A stretch of 64,000 nucleotides of DNA, taken from contig SSBO01000009.1 of assembly GCA_005281725.1 (NCBI GenBank), positions 12,166,250 through 12,230,249 of the forward strand, written 5' to 3'. Below are positions 26,640-39,827 of the stretch, in pieces. A program made the translations under genes and the position numbers. The stretch is from Wuchereria bancrofti (lineage: Eukaryota; Nematoda; Chromadorea; Rhabditida; Onchocercidae). The stretch's first letter is position 1. Each line of letters opens with the position of its first letter. The notes beneath the pieces were generated by a model. The model was not told the DNA's origin and made no database searches. It saw nothing but the letters and a program-made list of their open reading frames with translations.

Positions 26640-26960
26640 TTTCCTATTAAATATAATAATACTTAGCAGTGATAATCATAATGACAATGACAATAATCAT
26701 AAATAATAAAATAATGATCATATTCATGACATAATAATAATAATAGGTAATAAAATAATAATAATAATAATAGATAATGAAATAATGACAATGACAATCA
26801 TATTCATGACAATGATTAATAATAAATAAACAATAACTGCTACAACTATTACTACTACTATTAATATTATCACTATAACTCTTACTATTAACTGCTACTA
26901 ATTTGCTATTACCAGCATCACTACTAACTAATGTTACTAATAACTGATCGTTATCATATC
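26640..26960. repeat. ATA/ATG/ACT trinucleotide-rich tract
   Basis: Clusters of AATAATAATA, ATGACAATGACAAT and ACTACTACTATT repeats, imperfect. Same style as the larger ATT-type arrays at 27.4 and 35.4 kb. Confidence 0.75.
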
Positions 26961-27359
26961 AGCAAGTATTTGCTAAGTGAAATAACTTTCCCTTACTATT
27001 CCAAAGATGAATTTCGTCCGTCACCAATTTCTAAACTGTCATCACTATCGATGTAACGGAAACGAGTTTGTAGTGATAAGAAGGAAGAAAAATGAGATTA
27101 GGCAGAGGTAGGAAGGAAAAAGTAAGAACCGAATGATAATAGCAAAATGCTGATAGAAATTGTTCATCTTTTGTGTTATAAATGAAAAAAAAAAAAAAAA
27201 AAACTAATCAGTAGTGTAGATAAGACATGACATTAAATATTAATTGAAGTGAACAGTCTAAGTGTCATTTCAATGTCACCAAATTATGCGTTTTGCAGTT
27301 CTCTGATCTTTCTTATCATTATTCACACCAGAACTAATTAACACAATTGCTATGGTTAT

Positions 27360-27715
27360 TTCTGATTACTGACAAATAATAATTTTTATTATTATTATAT
27401 TATCATTATTATTATTAATTATTGTTATTATTATCATTAGTCATAACCATTATTATTCTACTATAATATTATCATTATTGTTATCACTATCATTATTAAT
27501 CATCATTTTTTCTTACTATTATATATTGTTATCATTACTACTGTCACCATTATTATTAATTGCCATTATTACTCCTGTTATTATTACTGTTATTATTTTT
27601 TACTATTATTGCTATTATTATTATCTTTATTATTATTATTAATTATTAATATTATCATTATTGTCATTATTAATTATTATCATTGTTATTATATTCCATT
27701 ATTATAAGAATGCTT
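27360..27715. repeat. ATT/ATC trinucleotide array
   Basis: An imperfect run of ATT with ATC, ACT and GTT variants over about 350 bp. The T-rich strand is almost free of G. No gene overlaps. Confidence 0.85.
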
Positions 27716-30700
27716 TAAGGATATTTTTGGTTTGTTATCGGCATTGCTCATAATTCTACCCTAAGGCTCTCAAAATTTAGTAAGGCAGAAATGCTTATAC
27801 GATTCATCAAACGACTAAAATTGATGATTATAAAAACTTTATTGGTTTTTAAATCTCTTAACCAAATGCAAATATCAAATTAATATTTACCCGACCCAAA
27901 CAACTCTAATTATTATCACGTATTATCATGTCCTCTTCATTTACATTTCGCGCATTTGCAATACTAAAAACATACAGAAATCGCTGATGAAAGCAGTCAC
28001 CACTGTCACATTCCTTTCCTCATTTATTCAACAAATTTGCAAAATTTTTCATCTTTTTAATCCTCTTAGCTTTCTATTTTTTTGTTTGCAAAATGACTGT
28101 TAAATAAATCACACAAAGGTGTAAATATAAATAAATAAAATGAATATATATGTATATCTATCGCCTTATATCGTAATTTCAATTTTGTCTTAGCATTTTT
28201 TTTTTTTTTTTTTGCAAAATTTGAGCTTAAAAATAGTCATTTGATATTTACTTTTTTGAAATGGTCCTTAATTATTGAAGTTAGAATGATTTTACCTTCA
28301 ATTGTTTGTCTGTGTTACAATTACTAATCATTCAGCTCATTTCTAAAATAAAACTTACTTGTTTATTATAAAATTAACTGAAAATTTTTGGAAAAATTAT
28401 GATTTTGCATTTTCATCGATAAATTTAAAATGTTATCTGTCACCGATGAGGAATGAATATGAGTGATGAAAGCATTTCTAGAAAAAGTTTGAAAATCTAC
28501 TTCCTGGAAACAAGTGACCAAATTAGGGTCATTTTTTTTTTAACTAAACATTTGGGGCATTTATTTTTTAGTGATAAATAATTTATCACTGATGGAATGA
28601 AACATTTATTTCCTATTACAGTGTGCTATGGTATTTACTTCTTTCCTTTTTTTTCTTTCTTCATTTTAAATTTATATTTTCCAGTGAGATATTTAATGGA
28701 AAAATGATCAGAAATGAAAATGTAGAACTTATATGAGAAAATTTTAAGAACGAAAGAAAAAAAAATGTGCTTTTCTGTTGAATTTTGTTTACTATTATTA
28801 GTACAATTTTCCAAAAATGGCAGTTCGTAGTTTAATTTTTATCGAATAATTTCAAAATATTACGGTGATTGGTATGTTTGGTAGAATTAAGGTTAAAGAT
28901 TAAAACAATGAATTAGTCTATTTTATTCCAATTTTAAGTTTAGGCAAAAAAAAAAAGCGACAATACTTTCCTTTTTTTTATCAAAATCGAATGTGTTGTT
29001 TTTTCATTTTTAAAATTGATACCACACATTTTTGTCTTCATCGTACTTCTGTCTTTCTTTTAGATTAAATAGCTTTTTTTTCGAATTTCAGAAAACACAA
29101 TTTTTTTTTTTATATTTTGTTTAACAGTAATTTTGACAGTTAGTTTATTCATAAATAATGATTAATGATTATAAGAATTTAGTACTTTTCAAAAATTCTA
29201 AATGTATTATTAAGAATTAATTTACATAGTTATTTCAAGCTTATCAATTATTTTTTGTTAACAATTCATCCATCCAAAATTGCTAAGCTTTCTCATTCAT
29301 TAAACAGTTTTTCTTTTGGTGGCCCAAAAAATTATCAAAAATCATGTATCAATTCATTCCAAGTCAAATACATTTGACATTAAGGGGATCAATTTCAAAA
29401 TTTTAGCAAAATATCATATTTTTTTAAAATTTCAAAATACAATCTTCGATATAATGATAATTCTATCAATGATATATTTTAATTTTCTTTTTTTTTTTTT
29501 GTTTATAAATTATTTTGCACCTTAATAAATGCAATCGTTGTAACTAAACAAATTGAGAAATAATTGCGTATCACTTTTGGTGGACAAATAGTACGATAAT
29601 ATCAAAGGCATATGTGATTAATCTCATGAATATTCTTATAAATTTAATTACTTTTAATTTTTCTTCAAACTTTTTATTCATTTATTTACATATTTCAAAA
29701 ATTTGTTGAAAATTTATATAAAAATGATACAACTGCAAAGTGATAGTTATTATAATATTTGGTTTCGGACTATTAAATTGTTGCAACTTTTCTCAATCTT
29801 CCTTACAATATTTCTTATTCATATTGCAAAAGTTAATTTTTTTTTCAAGTTATTCTTTTTTTTTTCACTTATTAATTTTGTTTTTATTTTTAATAATTAA
29901 TACTGAATAATTAATAAAATATTGCTTCTATTTTATCGAAAAAATTTACTATGCAAATAACAATAACAGTTATTGTTGCAGTACTTGTGAATTCAATTTT
30001 TTATTTCACCTTTTAATCTCACTGAACATAACTTTAACAAAAATATTAATTTCCACATATAATCTTTTCTTTTTCTTTTATTAAATGCAAAGAACTGTAA
30101 TTAATATCGGAATACAAGAAGGAATAAACAATTCATTTTTTTTTAATTTCAAATTTTCATCAATTGGGAAACTATTATTTTAGCATAAAAGCTAAAAGCA
30201 TAAAGCTTAAACATGAATTGATTAGTATTCCTTATCACTGAAGTACAAACAATTACTATCAGCTTATCATCGATATGTATGTACGAAAAATTTATTCGTG
30301 AATGTGTATGTTTATATGCATGAATATATTTGTAAATAAGCAAATATGATTAGGATTAAATGGAAATAACTATAACCGTTTAAAAATATCAATGTTTTCG
30401 TGCATGTTTGACGTGTACGTATGTGCGTGCACACGTTTATCTGTTTGTGTATTTTGTTTATATATATATATATAAATATAAGTAAACAATTATTAATTCA
30501 TTCATATTCATTGATCGCTTATACTGTAATTAAGTCAATTTTTACATATCTTCCGGAATTTTGTTTCCGGAAATTTATTTTTCGTTTCCGTACATCATGA
30601 TTAACTGATGATTTTTTTTTTTCTTTCTCGATAAAGGTTTCTCTTTCATTTTTTTTTTTTTTTTTGCTTTTTTTTCTACTTCAGCTATTTGTCATAATAA

Positions 30701-33700
30701 GCTAATATTACTTTTTTCTTTATTTATGCAATAAATATTGTCCAAGTAATAATTATTTCGTAGCGAAACATTTACTTAATAGCGTTTGCTTAGTGTTTTT
30801 GGTAAACATTGCTGATCTTATTTACTCAGCAAAAATTTATTTATTTGATATTATGTATTATGCAATAAATTTTGAGAATTTCACGTGAATCATAAGATGG
30901 TGATAATGAATATTGGCTAATCACAAAATCAATAATTGATCATAGATAATCCTAATTCTTTCATTTTTTTTTTTTTTTTTTCACTCAATAATCAAACTTT
31001 ACGGGATGAGATTAAATGAAATAATTTGACAATTAGTATCAGAAGTGTTCTCGTTCAAACGATTAACACATCTATTAGCACTTATTAGCGTGCAAGTATT
31101 TTATTAAATATTTGAATGGTAAATTTGTCAAATTGAAATGAGTCATTCTCGAGGACTTCAAAATATTGATTTTCAACTCAATACACTACTCCAATGTAAA
31201 CTGTATGTGTTTGTAATGAAAAATAACAAATTGGATCAATAAGCAGATAAAATAATCGATCTATGATCATATTTAAACGAAACTATCTGTAAACATTGTA
31301 TTGAATAATTTAGTGATCTTTGTGATATGATACAAGAAATACTAAGAAGGGAAAAAAAAGACATTGGGCTTTTTTTTAATATCATAAATCTTATATATAA
31401 TTAAAAAATGATTAAAGCATCTTACTAGAAGTTTAGGAAAAGAAAAAGGATCCGGAATGGTCAAAAAACATATTACTAAAAATTGAGGAAAAAAAAAGAA
31501 TCTGAAATGATTTCAAATTGTTTTATTTTTTCCCTTCATAACATTCATACAACCAATCTCTATTATATTTGTGATGCATTTAAGCTGAAAATTTTCACCT
31601 TTATTTTTTTTTTTCGTTGACAAAAATGAATAATGCAATCTTAACAATACTGATTGCATACTATCAAAAAATTTTAACGATTATTCCTAAGTTTAAATAT
31701 TTGAATAAAGTTAAAATAGGAATAATAATAATGAAACTGTAAATATGTTACATATGTACATATATCATTTGTTTGCCGCTGATGCTTGTCAGCCTTGTCA
31801 ACCTTATGTGTCATTTGTTGTCATAAAATGCTTTTTCTCATTTCTTTTTTTTCTTTGTTTTTTTTCCCTTTCTTCTAAAAAAAAAAAAAAAATAATAATA
31901 ATATTCATAAGCTTTCAATGCAAAAGAATATTCACCTGCTTTAAGCAATTTTTACATGATTGAAATTTCATTCCTTTTGAAAAAAAGTTAGAAAAAAAAA
32001 GGCGAACAACATTTTTTTCTTCATCAGTATAAAATTTATTATGTTTGATAATAGCAAAATTAATGATAATAAATAAAGTTGCAAGCTTTTTTATTTCTTT
32101 TGATGAAAAGCATAAAATTGAGCTAATTAATTTAACTATGCTTATTTTATTTATAAAAAACAATTAAGATGTGATGAAATATTATATCTTACCACTTTTT
32201 TTTTTAAATCTATTACTTATTTAAATTTTACTGTTTAGCTACCAATTCTTTTCAAATCTTTCTTTTTTTTTCGTTCCTTTTATTACATCCATCAATTTTT
32301 TGAGAAACGAAATAGGAAGAGAGAGAAAGAAAAAAAAAATGAAACATTGTTTAAAGTGAAACACATTTGTTTGTTTGTTTGTTGGCTTATCTAACAAATT
32401 TATAAAAACCTTTTCACATTTCTTTTTTTCTTTCTATTTTTTTCCCATTATCTCTCGTGCAAATTTCAGTTGTAGTTGACAAGTATAAATGACAAATTGA
32501 TAAGTTATCATCGAGAAGTGATATGAATGTGTCCATATGTTTGCGTTGACATGTGATTCTCGAAATGATTGATATTAAAAAGATAAGAATGTCTAGTCAT
32601 TCCATATGCACTATTATATTTGCACTTGCAAAATTGGAACTGAATTTCTTACTTTCAATAAAATTTAATGTTACAGTTAAACCAAACTGCAATATTACAA
32701 TCGAATATTTTTTCCTTTTTTTTTTTTTAAAAAAAAAAAAAAGAAAAAACTTAGATAACCAATTTAACCTTTTACTTTTTCTTTTCTTCCTTTTTTTTTT
32801 TTATTTGGAAACTTACATCTTTGTCTTTCAATTTCGGCATACTTCTAAGTCTTTTCAAACTGTTTCATTTTTATAATACTTCAACAATTTCTCATACTTT
32901 CTTTTTACAATATTATTTTCATCGTATTGCAAATTTCGTTCAATCTTGACATACTTTGACAATTTCTTTAACTTTAAAAGATTACTAATCTTTTCTTTCT
33001 TTCTTTCTTCTTTCCTTTTCTCTACAGCTTTTAAGTTAATATGATGAAGAGCTCTTTTCATCATCCTTTTTATTTCTCTTCTTTTTTTTTTTTTTCTTAC
33101 ATTTAGCATCCAATACTAAAGCTTTTTTCTTTTTATGTTAACATCGTATTTTCATGGTTTGAATGAACATTTGTATGAATAATGAAAAAAGTATTACGAA
33201 TATGCTTCAAACATTGCCATTTTTAAAGTTAATGTTATCTTTTCATATAGTTACGGTATTATATAGAAGTTCTTAAGCTTTTTCCATTTTTTTTTTTTTT
33301 TTGCAAAAAATTTATTACTTATTGCTATTTCGAATTAATTTTTAAAATTTAATCTTTGTTTAAGTAATTAATTATTATTAAATTTTTTTTTTTCATTACC
33401 AAATGATAGTTATATGTGTATGAATAACTAAGGTGACAATTTATTCCATTAAGTGGAAAAAGATAACACAAAAATGAAAGCTCATATGGACATTTTTAGA
33501 GCTATACCATATACTTAATTGGTTTTATAATTTATGAATAATTAAATCTAGCATTATTCATATATTTAATTAAGAAAGCTTGCCGGATGATTCATTCATC
33601 ATCATTTCATACTTTCATCCTACATACATAGCTATCAAAGTGATGCGCCATCCTAAAATTGGAATGATTCATCAATAAGCAATAAGTTTCTTTAAAATCA

Positions 33701-33780
33701 GTTTAATGTTATATTTGAAATTGCTATATTTAAAACAACATTTAAGAGGCATGAAAAATCGAAATGTACACAACGAAATG
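27716..33780. other. 6-kb AT-rich stretch, no gene seen
   Basis: No exon chain on either strand. Small open frames (for example 32553-32876 plus, 32855-33109 minus) are driven by T/A homopolymers. Two TTCCGGAA palindromes lie at 30551-30558 and 30565-30572, and a short AT dinucleotide run follows a TG-rich patch near 30420-30480. Confidence 0.55.
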
Positions 33781-33960
33781 GAAAGAGGGAGGGGTGAAAG
33801 GGGTAAGAAAGGAGGTGGAGATTTTCTGTCTCCAAAAAGGACATGATGGAAACAATTGAAATTGGCTGCAATGCTTTCAAACGTATGGCAACACCGTTTA
33901 TTTTTCCCCTCTTCTGCTCCCCCCCCTCCCCCCCCGCCCATCCTCACTTCCCCTCCCTTT
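33781..33960. repeat. Paired G-rich and C-rich tracts
   Basis: The plus strand is G-rich at 33787-33818 (GGGAGGGG ... GGGG ... GGAGGTGG) and C-rich at about 33905-33957, with runs of up to eight C and a terminal CCCCTCCC. The minus strand of the second part is a strong G-quadruplex candidate. GGGAGGGG and CCCCTCCC are inverted copies and could also pair with each other. It is non-coding; the open Pro- and Gly-rich frames here are artefacts of composition. Confidence 0.7.
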
Positions 33961-34107
33961 AACTTTATGTCATTTGTCGCGATCAAGTTCTTTTCTCTTT
34001 TTTTTGTTCCTTTTCAATTCATTTCATTCATCCCTCATCCTTTCTTTAACATTTGAGGCCTAAGGTCGAGGTCAAAATCATTTTTAACTATACACTTCCA
34101 AAATCAT

Positions 34108-34200
34108 CTCTCTCTCTCTCTGTACCTCTCTTTCCCTCTCTACTTTACCTTCTTTTTCTCCCTCCCTTTCCTCTTTCTTCTTCCCTTTCATTCCCTCACA
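34108..34200. repeat. Polypyrimidine tract
   Basis: A CT-rich stretch beginning with (CT)n and continuing as CTTT/CCCT mixtures with very few purines. It lies shortly after the C-rich tract at 33.9 kb. Confidence 0.7.
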
Positions 34201-35402
34201 CATTTTCTTTTTTTTTTTTTTTTAAATCAACTTTACAATCAAACGACACATCTCGTTTCCCTCACTTGTTTTTTTTGTTTTAATTTGATATAATCATCGT
34301 TCACTTTTTTCAATCTTTAAATCAATTTTATTAAAGTTTATTACAAAAAAAAAGAAAAGTTTTCTACAACGTATCAGAAAATTTGAAGTATTTAACGCTG
34401 AAACTGAAACTGTCAAATTATTATTCATCATATACTGTCATAACTTACAGTACTATCGTTTTTTTGTTCATAAATTTTACTATTTTTAAAATTGATGTGC
34501 AAGTATCATCAGTTGTCTCAGCGTATATGAAAATGAAACGAGTAATACATACCTGTGAAACTAGGAAGGTTATAAAATTAAAAAAGTCATTTTCTAAATT
34601 TATCAACTTCAACAATTTTTTTGCTTTGGTTTATTAATCTAATATTTCAAATTTTTTTAATTTTCAGCTATTCCTTATGAATGTTGACAAATTTGTGACA
34701 TGCTATTCTGACTATCCACGCTAATATGCAAGTTTTTTCATTTTAATTCTTATGAGTTCCCTTATTAATTTAAAATTATCATTATTAACCTTGAAATAAA
34801 TACACTTCAATAGCTTTCAATAGTAATTCATTTCAAAAATCTCTACCCTCTTTTTTTCCAATCTCTTTCTTATCAATAAACTTATTGCTTATTAATTTTA
34901 AGAAACTAATGTATCAATTAGCTTCCCTTGATTTATATTCACAGTGTGTTCCAAAATTATCACTTGAATATAGATCCTACGTAGTATTTATTGATTCTCA
35001 TTATCTTTTCATCCTTTTTTTTTTTCTTTTTATTTATTAAATTACAAAACAAAATTTGCACGAATTCGATGAGTAATCAAAAACAAAATGTATTTGCCTA
35101 ATAATTCAATCATTAGACTTGGCGCAGAAATGTAAACATATGATAAATTAATTTCTATTGTATGAGAAATCACTTAACTTCATTACTATTTCCAATTATT
35201 CTTTTGCTTTTAGTTATGGAAACCCAATGTAAATTATTCATTTTCAACATTATTTGAGCTGAATTACTTTGAAACTTTCAATATTTCACTCACTAATCAT
35301 TAGTAATCTCTCATTTGTCTATTATGCTTCACTCTCATTCACTTTTATAGCACTAGCATATCGTGATTATCTCCCCATTTTTTTAATTATTGTTATTACA
35401 AA

Positions 35403-35855
35403 TTGCACTACAATTACAATTACAATTACAATTAGGATTAGGATTATTATTATTATCATTATTATTATTATCATTATTACTATTGTTTCTTCTTACGTCT
35501 GTTATTATTAATATTCTTATTATTATTTATACTATCATTATTATCGCTATTACTATTATTATTATCATTGTTATTATTGTTATCATTATTATTATTATTT
35601 ATACTATTATTATTTATATTATTATCGCTATTATTATTATTATCACTATCATTGTCGTTATCATTATTACTATTATTGTTATTATTATTATTGTTACTAT
35701 TGCTATTGTTATTATCACTATCATTGTCGTCATCATTATCATTACTATTACTACATTATCATTACTACAATTACAATTATTATTACTATCATTATTATTA
35801 TTATTACTATTACTATTATTATTACTACTATAATTACTATTGCTATTAATATTAC

Positions 35856-35901
<46 letters not shown>

Positions 35902-36042
35902 GTTATTATTATTACTATTATTATTACCACTACTATTATTATTACTATTACAATTACAATTACTATTACTATTATTATTATCACTATTACTATTATTGTT
36001 ATTATTATTATTACTATTACTGTTACTATTACTTTACTTATT
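35403..36042. repeat. 640-bp ATT/ATC/ACT trinucleotide array
   Basis: It starts with about four CAATTA hexamers and two AGGATT units, then continues as ATT, ATC, ACT, GTT and GCT triplets. Part of it is repeated at a higher order: a block with ATTATCACTATCATTGTCGT occurs near 35637 and again near 35713. All frames stay open and translate to poly-Ile/Leu/Val or poly-Leu/Tyr, so the long ORFs here are not genes. Confidence 0.9.
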
Positions 36043-36236
36043 ATACATGTTTCATTTTCTCTAACCATAAACAGCAATCGTTCTTACTTTTTTTTTTCCT
36101 CTCCTTCTCCTACCTTCCCAATTATTCTTGCAGTTATAATGAGCAATTAGTTGGAATAATTTTTTAGATCTTAGTTCAATACTATCTCGTTAATTTCGGC
36201 CATTATTTCGGAGTCATTCAAATGGTAAGCGACTTA

Positions 36237-36557
36237 TAATTATCCTTAGCAACACACACACACCCATCCTAGCGGTAATCGAGTGTAAAGATTAGGAAAA
36301 TGGATTATATGAAGTATGCAAATATAAGATGTAAATATAAATTGAAAAAATTCAGGAAAGAAAAGCTAACTTAACTCTTTCCAATAATGAAATTNNNNNT
36401 AATTATCCTTAGCAACACACACACACCCATCCTAGCGGTAATCGAGTGTAAAGATTAGGAAAATGGATTATATGAAGTATGCAAATATAAGATGTAAATA
36501 TAAATTGAAAAAATTCAGGAAAGAAAAGCTAACTTAACTCTTTCCAATAATGAAATT
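36237..36557. repeat. Identical 158-bp sequence on both sides of five N
   Basis: 36237-36394 and 36400-36557 are the same sequence, including an (AC)n run and CATCCTAGCGGTAATCGAG, separated by NNNNN at 36395-36399. As at 10.98 kb, this is best read as unmerged overlapping contig ends, so the duplication is probably not real. Confidence 0.9.
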
Positions 36558-37140
36558 TTAGAAAAAAAAAAAAATTTTTTTTTATTTTTATTTTATCAAA
36601 TTTAAGGCTAACTCAATTTTTTTTTATTATTAAATAGATTGTATTTTAAAGATGAAAAATAAAAATTGAAAATTTATCCCTAATTAAAATTGCTAATTTT
36701 TCCTTGATAATTTTATAATGAAAAGTTTCATATATCATTCATTTTGCACATTTTTTTTTCCCACTTCTCTCTTCTTTCCTCTCCAATGAGAGCATAAAAT
36801 TTTCAATAATAAATTTTTATCAAACAAATTAAACAGCAAGTATTACTGAGAAAGGAATTACATCATATTTTTTGTGAAAATTTCCAAAACATTTCTGCAT
36901 CAAAAATTATTAAATTTACAATTCAAATATGCTAAATTTACTTACTGATTATTAAAATGCTTTTTTTTTTCTTTACCAAAAATAATTTTTGCTACAGAAA
37001 TATCCGTACCAATCATTGGACTTTTTTTTTTGTCTTTATTAAAATCTATGTTAATTCATTAATTTTGATTGCATAAGAAAGAATTTGTACTTGAAAATTT
37101 TTGAAATTACAACAATAATCAAATATTTGATTGTAATAAA

Positions 37141-37160
37141 AGAGAGAGAGAGAGAGAGAG
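37141..37160. repeat. (AG)10 microsatellite
   Basis: Ten perfect AG units in non-coding DNA, about 600 bp after the N-gap duplication. Confidence 0.9.
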
Positions 37161-39283
37161 TTGTGCTCTCAGTTCTATTCAGAGAGATTTATCAACATCA
37201 TTGATCATACAAGTTTTCTATTTCCCATCTCTTCTCCCTCCCGTTTCCCGTGTACCCCTACCCTTTTGTCATACATACTCCCTCCAACAATCCCAGCATA
37301 AAATTTTGAACAATATATATTTTATCAAACAAATTAAACAGCACCGATGCGGACGAAATTACATTGGCATTATATCCAAATCGTACATCTGGAATTATCT
37401 ATTCTAAATGTTAAAAATTTTAATGTAGTTTATGGATTCAGATAATCTATTATGCTCCATTAATTGTATTTTTTATCAATATGTTATAGTTTGAATTTTA
37501 ATATGCATATTTGTATTTATTGATCGGTACAAAAATTTCTTCATTCAATGGTAAATGTCACAAATATCGACAACTACATAAAAAAAAAGAAAAAAAAAAC
37601 TTAAATGATATGATAAGAGATACAATGATCCGAGATTCTGCCAAGACATGTACCATTAAAAGCTTGAAAATGATAATTACTCCATGATAATTCTTTCACA
37701 AATATAAAATGATTAGCTTCTACCTTCTTTTTTTTTTTTGATATCATTTATTATTTGATATTGTTTTCTTTTTTCATTCTTTTATGAAAAAGTTTAAAAT
37801 CTAATTTCCAATTTCTAAATTTTTCTTCTTTTAGTTTATCGAAATTCATTAGTTCTTTCATGAATGAAATAAAAGCAGCTGTATAAATTTCTTAGCTATT
37901 CATTTTTATTATAAATACAATGATGTATGATAGCATTTAATGATAAAGTGAGAATTTTTTTTTCCTTTTCTTTTTTAAGCTATTGAAAACAAATTGCTTA
38001 TCAGTTTAGTTATGAGTAATAATACGATAAAAAGTAAAATGATATTAATGGTTGTTCCAATAATTAATCGAAAAGTTGAAATGATTGTCATTTATTCGAT
38101 CTGCAAGAATTTGATAAAGTAATTAGAGTGCTTATTACATATTTACTGATAACTTAGTAAGATGACAACGCATTTTCATTTATAAATCATCTTTATAATT
38201 ATTATGGATTGATTGTTAGACGAATAACGTTTTCATTTGCTACATAATATTCTCAGATACAATAAAAAAAAAAAAAAATCATTGATTATGATAAGTAATA
38301 TCTCACTTTCTTTTTTTCATTTTTTACAATGCTTTTAAAAAATATTAAACTGTTACAAGGATTCATGATAATTTTTTTTTTTATTAAAGAGACAATTTGA
38401 TTGATAGAATAAGTGGGAAGACAAATTTGCTTTCAGAAGCACGTAATGACTAAATAAATGAACGATGGTATATTTTAAAATCTTTGGTTTAAAACATTTT
38501 AATAACTGGTTAAATTATTCACTCTGTCCCTTTCTCATTCCTCTCTGTCCCCGTCCCTCTCTCGTTCTGTCTCATATCCTTAATTACACGATGTACACCC
38601 ATTGGATCCTGAATTTCTTTGAGTGCTGGATGGAATGTAGCAAAATCTCTAGCACCATTTAAATTCAGTATTCCAACCGGATATTATTTATCATTACTTT
38701 TATTATCATCACTTATTATTATTATTAATTATTATTGTTGTTATTATCAGTATTATTATTGTTATTCTTATCAATCTTTCCTATGTGTGAAATTGTAAAT
38801 CATTTAAGATTGGATAACATATGTTACACTTGATCTTATTAGTATTGTAATTGCCATATTTAATTACTTACTACTATATGATATCGAAATATTTCAAATT
38901 GAAATTATTTTTTTTTTACCATTATATTTTATTATTTGAATAATTTTCTATCTTTTTACTAACTTATTCATTCATCTTTTTACCGTACACATTGCAAATT
39001 GTAACCAACATCATTCATTTTTTCAATTTCCCTCTAAAGCGTCACTTTCTGCTTTATCGCTAAAGCATTTCATTTCATTTTTCTCTTTTATTTTTAATTA
39101 ACTAACAGGAATAAATGAGACAAAAGTACACCCTCCTAAAGAATGTACAATTTTACTTAAATATGCTTAAATACAATCAAGCCGATAAATGCTAACTAAC
39201 ATGTATTGATATTTTATGCTTAGCAACCCATATTTCTATATTATGATATCACCGCATATTTCCCACCTATCCTTCTTCTCTCT

Positions 39284-39305
39284 TCCCTCTCTCTCTCTCT
39301 CTCTC
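39284..39305. repeat. (CT)n microsatellite
   Basis: A CT run within a longer pyrimidine-rich tract (about 39265-39345). Non-coding. Confidence 0.8.
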
Positions 39306-39809
39306 CTTCTTTCTCCCTTTCTTTCCTTTTTTTTTTCCTTTCATTAATCTTATTATCATGTATTTTGCAGTAAAAAAGAGAAGCTTAAACGTATTCATGA
39401 TATATTTTGAAATAATTTCATGCTTATATTCTATGATTTAGTTTTTTTATTCCATCTAAATTTGATAATTTTTGTTTATCATTAATGCATAAAGTTAAAT
39501 ATTTCATAGTATCATTTATTACTTGAAATTTTCAATTTCGTTAATATTATTTTTAAATTTATTGAATTATTTCATATAAATCTGTAATTGAAGGATTAGA
39601 AGTTTAGTCATACTGTGTTATCCATCATAATCGACCCATCTATGTGTCATATAAGCAGCATAACACCACGAAAAAATAAACAAATTCACAAACTCTTTTT
39701 TTTTCATCTTTTTCAAAGATTTCATCTTTTTTTTTCCGTCATTTCCAAATGTAATTTTTGTATTTGTCGGAAATTATTATTCTCAATTCACTATAATTAA
39801 TATGAGAAG

Positions 39810-39827
39810 GAGAGAGAGAGAGAGAGA
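39810..39827. repeat. (GA)n microsatellite
   Basis: About nine GA units following AGAAGG. Non-coding. Confidence 0.8.

Noticed and set aside
33672..34283. Several Pro-, Gly- or Ser/Leu-rich frames
   Set aside because: Produced by G-rich, C-rich and polypyrimidine tracts; no consistent exon structure.
35390..36077. Long open frames on both strands (up to 147 codons) of Ile/Leu/Val/Tyr
   Set aside because: They are translations of the ATT/ATC/ACT trinucleotide array, which lacks stops in several frames; no initiation or splice context.
38519..38690. Minus-strand open segment reading GARDFATFHPALKEIQDP and plus-strand frame over the same patch
   Set aside because: Codon-like in appearance, but no start, no clear splice sites and no family; the 3' part is a GA/CT microsatellite.
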